Notes under the pieces: generated by a model
The model's input: only the letters and a program-made list of their open reading frames with translations
What the model was told of the DNA's origin: nothing
Databases searched by the model: none
Origin: CAZHZT01 sp964537285
GTDB taxonomy: Bacteria > Bacteroidota > Bacteroidia > Chitinophagales > Saprospiraceae
DNA length: 18,403 bases
NCBI GenBank assembly: GCA_964537285.1
Contig: CAZHZT010000120.1
Coordinates: 1-18,403, forward strand
Direction: 5' to 3'
Translations under genes and position numbers: made by a program
Shown here: positions 9,405 to 15,319 of the stretch, piece by piece
How the letters are laid out: each line of letters starts with the position of its first letter
Position numbering within the stretch: the stretch's first letter is position 1

Positions 9405-9517
9405 ACGGGAAACGGGGAACGGGAAAGGTAAAGTCTGAAGACTTTATACCGTCCATTCACCGTTTACCGTTTCCCGTTAACCGTTTACCGTCCTTCGTTT
9501 CCCGTTAACCGCAATAA
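9358..9517. repeat. 160-bp imperfect palindrome of GGGAAAC-type units
   Basis: The outer arms 9358-9379 and 9496-9517 are exact 22-bp reverse complements. The next inner blocks, GAAGGACGGTAAACGG at 9393-9408 and its complement at 9481-9496, also match. The left arm carries extra tandem units of the heptamer CGGGAAA. The centre is a small hairpin, GGTAAAGTC (9427-9435) with GACTTTATACC (9440-9450). The outer arms are coding: they supply the ends of both convergent genes, which finish with the same residues GNEGR. It could act as a bidirectional transcription end, but it arose as a repeat. Confidence 0.8.
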
Positions 9518-10105
9518 AAAAGCTCCCTTACACCGCTCAATCGGCGAGCATTTATCCAGCAGCACATTGCCATTATAGGGTAAATAGATGCCCGGGGAAA
9601 AATAAGCTTCCAGCAGGATATAGGAAACATCTTCATCGGGGAAGAACTCGAAATCATAGGCTTTCCAATCCGTGTGCTTAATGGACTCCGTTTCCGCGAG
9701 CAATTGTGCTTTATCGCAAATATTTTTACCGCCCCAAATACGCAGGCGGACAGGCCAGTTGTAGCCGACATACGTTTCGGAGCGCGCCAGGTTAATTCTG
9801 AAAGTGTAACATTCCTTGGCTTTCATATTAAACTTAAGCTTCTGGCCCAAAGATTCCCAGGTTCCTTGTGAGCGAGTACAAAGGCCCACATAAGTTTGCC
9901 CGTCCAATGGCGGGGTATTAACATTCCAGGGGCCCGGCAAAACATCCGGCGTATCGTTTTCCATGCAATTGAACCATTCTTCCAGGCCTTCGCCATCAAC
10001 GGGTTTTCCTTCAAAAGAAGGGTTATCAAGCGTAATCTGAGCATTCGACCACACAAAAATCAAGCTCATACCCAGCAGACCGGTCACTTTGATTAATTTC
10101 CTCAT
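9485..10105 (-). CDS. Secreted protein of unknown function, carbohydrate-binding-like fold
   Basis: A 206-residue protein with a signal peptide (MRKLIKVTGLLGMSLIFVWS, probable cut after SNA at residue 22). The mature part resembles a family seen in Saprospiraceae secreted proteins: ITLDNPSFEG at the start, DVLPGPWNV, GQTYVGLCTR, a cysteine in CYTFRINLARS, RLRIWGG and YILLEAYFSP, ending at VLLDKCSPIERC. The repeated beta-strand pattern suggests a jelly-roll or carbohydrate-binding module; that is inference. The last residues (about LLRLTGNEGR) come from the palindrome at 9358-9517, so the natural end was probably near SPIERCKG. It converges on the second glycosyltransferase. A boxA-like motif lies 15 bases upstream of its start, in opposite orientation. 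No specific function is recognised. Confidence 0.78.
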   Translation of the reverse strand: MRKLIKVTGLLGMSLIFVWSNAQITLDNPSFEGKPVDGEGLEEWFNCMENDTPDVLPGPWNVNTPPLDGQTYVGLCTRSQGTWESLGQKLKFNMKAKECYTFRINLARSETYVGYNWPVRLRIWGGKNICDKAQLLAETESIKHTDWKAYDFEFFPDEDVSYILLEAYFSPGIYLPYNGNVLLDKCSPIERCKGAFLLRLTGNEGR

Positions 10106-10119
10106 GAGTTATTTATTTA

Positions 10120-10138
10120 CGTTCTTTGACAAATTGTG
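10120..10138 (+). promoter_or_regulatory. boxA-like motif (copy a)
   Basis: CGTTCTTTGACAAATTGTG at 10120-10138 closely resembles the rRNA-operon antitermination boxA (E. coli TGCTCTTTAACAATTT). An exact 19-base copy in opposite orientation lies at 11346-11364 and a looser copy at 10341-10360. Its direction points toward ftsX, about 300 bases downstream. A real NusB-NusE binding role is inferred from motif similarity only. Confidence 0.4.
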
Positions 10139-10170
10139 CCAAAACTCAATTAAGCTTGTTCTGTGAGGCG

Positions 10171-10218
10171 TTATTTCTGTATACAGGCACGCTAATGCGT
10201 GCCTGTATACAGAAATAA
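10171..10218. repeat. Perfect 22-bp-stem hairpin in the ftsX upstream region
   Basis: Positions 10171-10192 and 10197-10218 are exact reverse complements around the loop TAAT. The stem contains CTGTATACAG, itself a palindrome, on each side. The tip, GGCACGC-TAAT-GCGTGCC, has the same design as the hairpin tip at 4145-4162. No T-run follows. It lies between two divergent genes, upstream of the probable ftsX promoter, and looks like a REP-type extragenic palindrome rather than a terminator. Confidence 0.75.
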
Positions 10219-10281
10219 ACTCCCTTGCAAAGGCAGCAGTAAAATGAAATACACACATAAAGCAGCTGCAGAACAAGTCTA

Positions 10282-10315
10282 TTGTTAAAAGTCTAGGAAC
10301 AAATACGTATTTTTG
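10282..10315 (+). promoter_or_regulatory. Probable Bacteroidota promoter for the ftsX operon
   Basis: TATTTTTG at 10308-10315 matches the Bacteroidota -7 consensus TAnnTTTG exactly. TTG at 10282-10284 lies 23 bases upstream, slightly long but acceptable for the -33 element. Transcription would start near 10322 and give a leader of about 124 bases before the ftsX ATG at 10446. Confidence 0.5.
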
Positions 10316-10340
10316 CCCGAACAAAAATCGAATAATTTTA

Positions 10341-10360
10341 GTTCTTTGCCAGGAATTGTG
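10341..10360 (+). promoter_or_regulatory. boxA-like motif in ftsX leader (copy b)
   Basis: GTTCTTTGCCAGGAATTGTG at 10341-10360 is a diverged relative of the exact copies at 10120-10138 and 11346-11364. The similarity continues for about ten more bases (AAAAAATGGAAC here, GAAAATGGAAC at the third copy). It would sit about 20 bases into the predicted ftsX transcript, where an antitermination element would be expected to act. Confidence 0.35.
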
Positions 10361-10445
10361 AAAAAATGGAACAATAAAATGATATTCCGCACAATCTGTC
10401 AGAGAAGGATAATTTTTAAAGTTTTCTGGAATCCCCCCATTTTTT

Positions 10446-11327
10446 ATGCATAAAAATAAATCATCTTTTAGAAAACGACGAAACAGGCCCAATTATTTGT
10501 ATGCCATTTTCAGCGTATCCATGGTCATTTTCATTTTAGGCCTTTTTGGCCTGGTAATACTACACACGCAACAGCTCATTGTTTATTTCAAAGAAAATGT
10601 GAGCATAAATATTGAACTAAAAAATAATGTTCCTCAGGAGCAAGTTCAGAAAGTACGCCAAAAATTGGAGGCGCTTCCATACGTAAAACCCGCTTCTGTC
10701 GTTTTTACCCCTAAAGAACAAGCGTTAAGTGAATTGGAGAAAGACTTTGGCAAAAATTTTATCGACTTAGGCATGCCAAATCCTTTATTTGATGTACTTG
10801 AATTCAATGTGAAATCAAACTTCATGAACGCCGACACCTTGCAGATCATCAAAAACTTAATGGCTAAACTGCCTCAGGTTAATGATGTATACTATCAGGA
10901 AGGCCTATTGAAAGAATTAGAAGAGAACATTCAGAAAGTTGCCTTGGTAGGCATTATCACAAGCGTGCTTTTCATTTTGGTTGCTTTGAGCTTAATACAT
11001 AATACGATAAAGCTAGCCATGTACTCCAATCGTTTTTTAATAAAAAACATGGAACTTGTTGGCGCTTCCTGGGAATTCATTACCCGGCCCTACATAACCC
11101 GGAGTATACTCCACGGGGCCTTGTCGGCCTTATTTGCGATTGCTGCTTTAATCGGCATTCTGATACTGATTCAAAGAGATATACCTGAAATTCAGACTTT
11201 AGAAAATAAAACCAGTCTTTTTTTATTATTTTTGGGCCTTCTTGGTCTAGGCATACTTTTAACAGCTGCCAGCACCTATTATACAGTAAACAAATACTTA
11301 AAAATGCGCTTGGATGACTTATATTAG
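10446..11327 (+). CDS. ftsX: Cell division ABC-type permease FtsX
   Basis: FtsX pairs with the ATPase FtsE at the division site and signals across the inner membrane to periplasmic cell-wall hydrolases. The 293-residue product has the family layout: a basic cytoplasmic N-terminus (HKNKSSFRKRRNRPN), membrane helix 1 (about 19-40), a periplasmic domain (about 45-163) holding the FtsX extracellular-domain pattern SINIELKNNVPQEQVQKV and FTPKEQALSELEKDFG, then helices at about 165-186, 221-242 and 257-278 with the short cytoplasmic loop MELVGASWEFITRPY. It starts at ATG 10446. No ftsE is next to it here. It is followed by DUF3098, uppP and truB on the same strand, an order I associate with Bacteroidota; a 228-base gap separates it from the next gene. 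Confidence 0.93.
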   Translation: MHKNKSSFRKRRNRPNYLYAIFSVSMVIFILGLFGLVILHTQQLIVYFKENVSINIELKNNVPQEQVQKVRQKLEALPYVKPASVVFTPKEQALSELEKDFGKNFIDLGMPNPLFDVLEFNVKSNFMNADTLQIIKNLMAKLPQVNDVYYQEGLLKELEENIQKVALVGIITSVLFILVALSLIHNTIKLAMYSNRFLIKNMELVGASWEFITRPYITRSILHGALSALFAIAALIGILILIQRDIPEIQTLENKTSLFLLFLGLLGLGILLTAASTYYTVNKYLKMRLDDLY

Positions 11328-11345
11328 GAAGTTAGTTCCATTTTC

Positions 11346-11380
11346 CACAATTTGTCAAAGAACGGAAAGTTTAAACTTTC
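11346..11380 (-). promoter_or_regulatory. boxA-like motif (copy c) beside a 16-bp palindrome
   Basis: The minus strand of 11346-11364 reads CGTTCTTTGACAAATTGTG, identical over 19 bases to copy a at 10120-10138 but inverted. The two exact copies therefore frame ftsX as an inverted pair about 1.2 kb apart. Immediately beside it, 11365-11380 is the perfect palindrome GAAAGTTTAAACTTTC. Both lie in the gap between ftsX and the DUF3098 gene, where a second promoter or regulator site could be. Function is inferred. Confidence 0.4.
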
Positions 11381-11555
11381 TAAACTCCAATAGAAGTTAT
11401 CCGACAATGAATAATTATTTAACCCAAATTGCGATGTAAAAGGATAAATAGGGAAGAATTTGTGAAAAACGGAACCGATAGGCGAAGTTTTGAAACAAAT
11501 TACTGACGATTTAGCCTCATTTTAATGAATCGTAACTTGCATTATTTGATAATAT

Positions 11556-11903
11556 ATGAGCACAAGGAAACCGACTAAAAAAAAGGTGGTCGTAACCACT
11601 TCCAAGAAAGATAGCCCGGCACCGAAGAAAAAAGGCAGCGTCAAAGCGAGTAAAGCAAAAATCGGAAGCCTTAACAAGAAAAGTCAGGAGCCTCTTCTTT
11701 TTGGGAAGCGCCACTATATCTTTATGAGCATAGGGGTTGGATTGATTGCCCTTGGCATGATTTTGATGTCAGGAGGGAGTATGCCCAGCCCTGATGTTTG
11801 GGATGAGGGCATCATTTACAGCTTCCAACGTACAGTGCTTGCCCCTATTTTAATCCTTGGCGGACTGATCATGGAGATATACGTACTTTTCATGAATGAT
11901 TAA
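11556..11903 (+). CDS. DUF3098 family small membrane protein
   Basis: A 115-residue protein with a very basic, Lys/Ser-rich N-terminal 45 residues (STRKPTKKKVVVTTSKK onward) and two membrane helices (about 53-72 and 94-112). The segment LLFGKRHYIFMSIGVGLIALG, followed by MSGGSMPSPDVWDE, is the DUF3098 pattern. This gene typically sits between ftsX and uppP in Bacteroidota, as here. The function is unknown; membrane location with a cytoplasmic basic tail is inferred from the charge distribution. It starts at ATG 11556 and ends 30 bases before uppP. Confidence 0.85.
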   Translation: MSTRKPTKKKVVVTTSKKDSPAPKKKGSVKASKAKIGSLNKKSQEPLLFGKRHYIFMSIGVGLIALGMILMSGGSMPSPDVWDEGIIYSFQRTVLAPILILGGLIMEIYVLFMND

Positions 11904-11933
11904 TCCATTTCTTTTTAACCAAATAATTAAGAA

Positions 11934-12734
11934 ATGGAAGAACTCATTCGATCGGCCGTTCTTGGAATCATTCAGGGCTTAACCGAATTTCTGCCGGTAA
12001 GCAGCAGCGGGCATCTTGAACTAGCCAAATTCCTTCTGGGTGAAGACCGCCTCCCGGAAGACAGTCTCCTGCTCACCGTGATGTTGCATGGTGCAACGGC
12101 TTTGAGTACAATAGTGATTTTCCGTAAGGATATCTTATTTATTCTTCAGCGATTGTTTGCTTTTACATGGAATGAAGAAACTCAATTTGCCCTGAAAATA
12201 GTAATTTCTATGATTCCTGCGGCTTTCATTGGTCTTTTCTTTGAAGACGCTGTTGAACTGCTTTTTAATAGCCAAATCCTTTTAGTCGGTGCTATGTTAG
12301 CCATTACCGGGCTTCTTCTGTTATTTGCTGACCGGGTAACCAATGCCGACCGGAAAGTAGGTTTTATAGATGCTTTGATTATCGGAGTGGCCCAGGCCAT
12401 AGCCATTTTACCAGGTATCTCGCGTTCAGGCGCCACCATTGCCTCGTCTATTTTATTAAAAATAGAAAGATCTAAAGCAGCTCGTTTTTCCTTTTTGATG
12501 GTTGTACCATTAATTTTGGGAAAGATGGCCAAGGATATCCTCAGCGGTGATTTACATTACGAAAGCAGTTTATTTTGGCCTATAAGCGTTGGTTTTATTA
12601 CGGCTTTCCTTACAGGCCTGGTAGCCTGTCAGTGGATGATTCAACTGGTCAAAAACAGTAAACTTACCTATTTTGCCATTTACTGCTTTGTCGTTGCTAT
12701 TTTTGCAGTACTATTGGCTCTATTTTATCAATAA
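11934..12734 (+). CDS. uppP: Undecaprenyl-diphosphatase UppP (BacA)
   Basis: An inner-membrane phosphatase that converts undecaprenyl diphosphate to undecaprenyl phosphate, recycling the lipid carrier for peptidoglycan and other envelope polymers; higher levels are known to raise bacitracin tolerance. The 266-residue length is normal. Both catalytic motifs are present: GIIQGLTEFLPVSSSGH (residues 11-27, with Q14 where many members have Glu, and E18) and PGISRSGAT (160-168, with R164). About eight hydrophobic segments are visible. The stop codon is followed with no gap by the truB ATG, so the two are probably translationally coupled. The recycled carrier is the form used by the two ArnT-like enzymes upstream, a plausible but unproven functional link. 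Confidence 0.96.
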   Translation: MEELIRSAVLGIIQGLTEFLPVSSSGHLELAKFLLGEDRLPEDSLLLTVMLHGATALSTIVIFRKDILFILQRLFAFTWNEETQFALKIVISMIPAAFIGLFFEDAVELLFNSQILLVGAMLAITGLLLLFADRVTNADRKVGFIDALIIGVAQAIAILPGISRSGATIASSILLKIERSKAARFSFLMVVPLILGKMAKDILSGDLHYESSLFWPISVGFITAFLTGLVACQWMIQLVKNSKLTYFAIYCFVVAIFAVLLALFYQ

Positions 12735-13448
12735 ATGGACAAATCAGACATACAATCCTACAATTTTAAGGAAGGTACTTTACTCCTCGTTGACAAGCCG
12801 CTTGACTGGACGTCCTTCGATGTAGTTAATAAATTGCGTTTCGCTATCAAAAAGCGGTTGAATGTAAAGAAAATTAAAGTAGGCCACTCCGGCACTCTAG
12901 ACCCCAAAGCATCCGGCCTGCTGTTGATCTGTACGGGGAAATTCACTAAAAAATTACAAGAACTTCAGGGATTATCGAAGTGGTATACGGGTACGATTAC
13001 CCTTGGAGGTACTACGCCTTCCTATGATATTGAAACACAGATAGATGAGGTTTTTCCAACCGATCACATAACTAAAGAACTCATTGAGGAAACACGTTTA
13101 AAATTTTTGGGCGATATCGAACAACTCCCGCCAGTTTATTCAGCAATAAAAGTGGATGGGCAACCCCTGTATAAAAAAGCCCGGAAAGGGATAGAAGTGG
13201 AAATATCAGCCCGGCCGGTCAAAATATTGGAATTTTCCATTACACGAATCCAGTTGCCTGAAATTGACTTTGAAGTACATTGCTCCAAAGGCACATACAT
13301 CCGTTCTCTTGCGCATGACTTTGGAAAGGCGTTAAATAGTGGCGGGTATTTGAGTGCATTGCGGCGGACAGCAATTGGCGACCATTCAGTGGACAATGCA
13401 TGGAAGCTTGAGGATTTGGTTGCGCTTATCAAGGATCAAATAGAGTGA
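12735..13448 (+). CDS. truB: tRNA pseudouridine(55) synthase TruB
   Basis: Converts U55 in the T-loop of tRNAs to pseudouridine in the cytoplasm. The 237-residue product has all family motifs: VDKPLDWTSFDVV (19-31), catalytic D56 in GHSGTLDPKASGLL, YTGTITLGGTTPSYD (84-98), PPVYSAIKVDGQPLY (132-146) and KGTYIRSLAHD (185-195). It is on the short side because it lacks a C-terminal PUA domain, which is common in Bacteroidota. The ATG directly abuts the uppP stop. It is the last gene of the conserved block; accessory DNA begins just after its stop at 13446-13448. Confidence 0.96.
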   Translation: MDKSDIQSYNFKEGTLLLVDKPLDWTSFDVVNKLRFAIKKRLNVKKIKVGHSGTLDPKASGLLLICTGKFTKKLQELQGLSKWYTGTITLGGTTPSYDIETQIDEVFPTDHITKELIEETRLKFLGDIEQLPPVYSAIKVDGQPLYKKARKGIEVEISARPVKILEFSITRIQLPEIDFEVHCSKGTYIRSLAHDFGKALNSGGYLSALRRTAIGDHSVDNAWKLEDLVALIKDQIE

Positions 13449-13500
13449 AACAAAGATAACTTTTAAACCTACCATTGGCAAAGGAGCTTTCTTTGTTTCG

Positions 13501-13546
13501 ACCCTTTCACACCATCGGACGTACGGTTCCGTATCACGGCGGTTCC
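13501..13546 (-). mobile_element. Possible group II intron 3'-end (domain V-like) remnant
   Basis: On the minus strand this reads GGAACCGCCGTGATACGG, then AACCGTACGTCCGATGGTG, then TGAAAGG. It resembles, from memory of the family, domain V and the following bases of bacterial group II introns (CCGTA...CGTACGTACGGTGGTGTGAGAGG). The hairpin TACGG-AA-CCGTA is intact but the outer stem has mismatches, so any intron would be dead. No reverse-transcriptase frame is present in the window. Identification is tentative. Confidence 0.4.
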
Positions 13547-13554
13547 TAAAATTA

Positions 13555-13718
13555 GCCTAGCGGGTCGGTCTGACCATCAGGATCTGTCCGATGATGACTT
13601 CCTCTGCATAATTTAACGGACTCACATGCGCAAACTGATCAGCAATTGGATCCACCAACTAAAACCACTGCGCGACTTTTCGCCCAGCTTCATTTCTAAA
13701 GATACCCCCTTTTTTCTT
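13555..13718 (-). pseudogene. Dead RHS core-tip fragment
   Basis: The minus strand encodes VDPIADQFAHVSPLNYAEE, the conserved end of an RHS/YD-repeat core, and after a frameshift TDPDGQTDPLG followed at once by TAA. The frame is also broken upstream by a TAG just before LVDP, where the sister copy at 16445 has a Trp codon. RHS cores wrap and deliver a C-terminal toxin; only the last few residues of the core remain here and no toxin domain follows. The DNA upstream of VDP is 97% identical to that at 16445-16609. Confidence 0.65.
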
Positions 13719-13812
13719 TCAATTGAAGGATTTTCAATTGAAAGAGGAAAAGCCATGGGTAGCGTAACACCACATGGCTTTTCCTGTTCCATTTCTGCCA
13801 AACGGAATTTGG
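13648..13812 (-). repeat. 165-bp direct repeat, copy 1 (of two)
   Basis: This segment aligns without gaps to 16445-16609, with five mismatches by eye. It includes the RHS-tip boundary (GGATCC covering VDP), a 13-bp-stem palindrome (TCTTTCAATTGAA, 13715-13727 with 13733-13745) and a second 13-bp stem (AGGAAAAGCCATG, 13745-13757 with 13773-13785). Similarity stops at the VDP codons on one side and becomes weaker within repeat A on the other. Confidence 0.85.
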
Positions 13813-13874
13813 AAGACGCTACGACGCAGGCACAACTTGTCCCGTAAACTTACGGGAGCCTGCGCCGAACGGGG
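13797..13874 (-). repeat. Palindromic inter-module repeat, copy A
   Basis: The plus strand runs from GCCAAACGGAATTTGG through GACGCAGGCA and the hairpin TCCCGTAA-AC-TTACGGGA (13840-13857) to GCCTGCGCCGAACGGGG. It aligns over its full 78 bases with copy D at 17916-17993 (about 68 of 78 matching) and shares its ends with copies B and C. GCAGGC and GCCTGC pair to form a larger stem. It lies downstream of the ParE-type toxin-antitoxin pair in transcriptional sense. Confidence 0.8.
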
Positions 13875-13890
13875 AAGAGCGATCAGAAAC

Positions 13891-13972
13891 AGGCCAGGTG
13901 AGTGGCGCATAAGTGCCCGCTAAACGACGGGCGAACATATAGAAGCTGGCCTTTTAGCGCCACTTGGGCGCT
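13891..13972. repeat. Structured block able to form a pseudoknot
   Basis: Four segments pair in interleaved order: AGGCCAG (13891-13897) with CTGGCCT (13946-13952), and AGTGGCGC (13901-13908) with GCGCCACT (13957-13964). A hairpin GCCCG/CGGGC (13915-13919 with 13928-13932) sits inside. AGCGCC at 13956-13961 can instead pair with GGCGCT just downstream. It lies beyond the toxin stop at 14019. Whether it is transcribed or functional is unknown. Confidence 0.45.
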
Positions 13973-14018
13973 GCAAGCAGGCCCCTTTTAGATCCGAAGT
14001 GACTTACTTTTGTATTCG

Positions 14019-14321
14019 TTAAGGCTTTATTGTATCCGGATCTTGCCGGGTATCGAAGATGTCGGTGATGAAGATTATTGGCTTGGCAATTCGATAGATA
14101 ATTTTGTAGATTTTTTCCACTAATAAGTAGCGATGCCCTTTGCCTAAGAGTTTTAAGCTTTCTTCTTCTTGTCCAAGCATTGGATACGCTTTAAGCCGCT
14201 CTACCTCCTTTCGAATTGCCTTGATGGTTTTGATCCCTTTTTTAGGGTTGTCTTGATCGGCATAATAACTTTTTATCTGGGTTAGGCGACGTTCTGCGTT
14301 TCGGGTAAACTGTATTTTCAT
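14019..14321 (-). CDS. ParE/RelE-superfamily toxin
   Basis: A 100-residue basic protein with the ParE/RelE toxin pattern: KIQFTRNAERRLTQIKSYYADQ at the N-terminus, an Arg/Lys-rich helix, YRYLLVEK-like strand (HRYLLVEKIYKIIYRI) and the typical ending ITDIFDTRQDPDTI. ParE members block DNA gyrase, while RelE members cut mRNA on the ribosome; the DTRQDP ending favours the ParE side. The start codon overlaps the stop of the upstream antitoxin gene by 4 bases (14318-14321), showing a coupled pair. It lies in repeat-rich accessory DNA, consistent with a mobile or stabilising module. Confidence 0.85.
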   Translation of the reverse strand: MKIQFTRNAERRLTQIKSYYADQDNPKKGIKTIKAIRKEVERLKAYPMLGQEEESLKLLGKGHRYLLVEKIYKIIYRIAKPIIFITDIFDTRQDPDTIKP

Positions 14322-14578
14322 GCTCCCAGAAGTCTTTCCATTACCTCTTCTATATCGGACACTCGTCCAGCCTCAATGTCTCGTTCTGATTCCTCGGCCC
14401 GAGCTATTAGATTCTTAACGGTGATTGGGCTTCCGTCGGGATTAGACCCAATCACCTTGTCCATATTTACAGCACCTTCACTTTTGCGCTGGATATCCAA
14501 AAGTTGTTTAAGTAGCTCCACATCTTGCAGGTTAATCAGCCACTCGATGAGCTTGTATTTCTCGGCCTGTACATTCAT
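14318..14578 (-). CDS. Antitoxin partner of the ParE/RelE-type toxin
   Basis: An 86-residue, mostly acidic and helical protein (KLIEWLINLQDVELLKQLLDIQ, then SPITVKNLIARAEESERDIEAG and a C-terminal helix). It has no obvious DNA-binding motif but fits the small antitoxins encoded just upstream of ParE/RelE toxins in Bacteroidota. AGGA lies five bases before its ATG, an unusually clear ribosome binding site for this phylum. It would bind and neutralise the toxin, probably through its C-terminal part, and may repress the pair. The assignment rests mainly on the 4-base overlap with the toxin gene. Confidence 0.8.
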   Translation of the reverse strand: MNVQAEKYKLIEWLINLQDVELLKQLLDIQRKSEGAVNMDKVIGSNPDGSPITVKNLIARAEESERDIEAGRVSDIEEVMERLLGA

Positions 14579-14589
14579 GATTCCTGATT

Positions 14590-15177
14590 TTAAATATATA
14601 AAGATAACGATTTTATGAACATAAAAGTTTCTATTGTTCTATTGCCGCGGATGTTTTGCTCGACAGCCAGTTTCAATGTTTCCAGGCCTGTTTGCTGATA
14701 GGCTTCCGTGGATGCGGTGCGCCGGTGATCGGCAAAGGTCTGCTCAAGGCACACATCCTTGTTTTCCTTAAGCAAATGCGCAACCACACTTTGACGGATC
14801 TTCATCGGACTGAGTTTTTGGCCTTACCGCCCTTTATTGAGCAAGCGGTTGATCGCCCCCTGCCAGAGCTGCTTTCCTTGCTGACTCAGGATGAAGTAAG
14901 GTTGCTCTTCTTTGGACCGATAAGCCGTCCGATCTTGCTTAAGGTACCAGTAAACAAAAGAATTTGCTGTGCTTTGAGGCTCAACACCCGGGCTTGGGTT
15001 TTCTTATTAGCCCGGATCTTGATTCGCCCCCGTTCCAGGTCAATATCGCTTACTTCCAGCCGATTGATCTCCAGTACTGTCAAGGCCAGATACACCAACA
15101 GGGTCACAATGACTTTATCGCGTACAGGCACCGCCGGCCAGATTTCATACAGCGCTTCCAAAATGGCGTATCAATAA
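14590..15177 (-). pseudogene. Broken tyrosine recombinase (integrase), N-terminally truncated
   Basis: Joining frames on the minus strand rebuilds the catalytic half of a tyrosine recombinase: LYEIWPAVPVRDKVIVTLLVY, then LTVLEINRLEVSDIDLERG, KTQARVLSLKAQQILLF, then in another frame VYWYLKQDRTAYRSKEEQP to INRLLNKGR, then MKIRQSVVAHLLKENKD, QTFADHRRTASTEAYQQT. The Arg box (KIRQS), the following His (ADHR) and the nucleophile Tyr (TEAY) are visible; the usual first catalytic Arg appears as Glu. Damage seen: a frameshift at about 14950-14960, an in-frame TAA just before QKLSPMKIRQS, and a stop upstream with no N-terminal DNA-binding domain. The truncated end lies directly beside hairpin/repeat B. 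It may be a relic of the enzyme that assembled the array. Confidence 0.8.
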
Positions 15178-15179
15178 AT

Positions 15180-15311
15180 AAAAGCCATGTGGCGGTATTA
15201 CACTACATGGCTTTTTTAGTTCTATTTCCGCCAAGCGGAGTTTGGCGGAGGCTACGACTTAGGCACAGACTTTAGCCTGGTGGCTATGGACACAGCCTAC
15301 GCCAAACGGGG
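15180..15311 (-). repeat. Palindromic inter-module repeat, copy B, with hairpin
   Basis: An 11-bp stem (AAAAGCCATGT at 15180-15190 with its complement at 15205-15215) matches the CATGGCTTTT hairpins of the 165-bp repeats. It is followed by the repeat body 15230-15311: TCCGCCAA...TTGGCGGA stem, GGCTACGACTTAGGCACAG, TAGCC...GGCTA stem, and GCCTACGCCAAACGGGG. It lies immediately 3' of the lipoprotein gene 15320-15751 and directly upstream of the broken recombinase, both read on the minus strand. A T-run (GGGGCTTTTTG) facing the other way may help terminate transcription. Confidence 0.75.
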
Positions 15312-15319
15312 CTTTTTGA

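Larger units (their letters stand above)
10106..10445. other. Non-coding region between secreted-protein gene and ftsX
   Basis: About 340 bases without a supported gene; an open frame on the minus strand here has no recognisable protein character. It contains, in order: a boxA-like motif (10120-10138), a 22-bp perfect hairpin (10171-10218), a Bacteroidota-type promoter (10282-10315) and a second boxA-like motif (10341-10360) in what would be the ftsX leader. Confidence 0.6.
13449..14018. other. Non-coding accessory region packed with repeats and gene remnants
   Basis: About 570 bases with no intact gene. In order it holds a 9-bp stem at the truB end (GAAACAAAG at 13447-13455 with CTTTGTTTC at 13491-13499), a possible group II intron tail (13501-13546), a dead RHS tip (13555-13718), two long hairpins (13715-13745 and 13745-13785), repeat A (13797-13874) and a pseudoknot-capable block (13891-13972). 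Confidence 0.65.

Noticed and set aside
10109..10492. 127-codon open frame on the minus strand upstream of ftsX
   Set aside because: No protein-like pattern, contains a 22-bp perfect hairpin and the promoter region, and overlaps the ftsX start.
13626..13847. 73-codon plus-strand frame across the repeats
   Set aside because: Composed of the dead RHS tip in antisense and palindromic repeat DNA.
14656..15177. 173-codon open frame on the plus strand
   Set aside because: It is the antisense shadow of the broken recombinase, whose motifs are clear on the minus strand.
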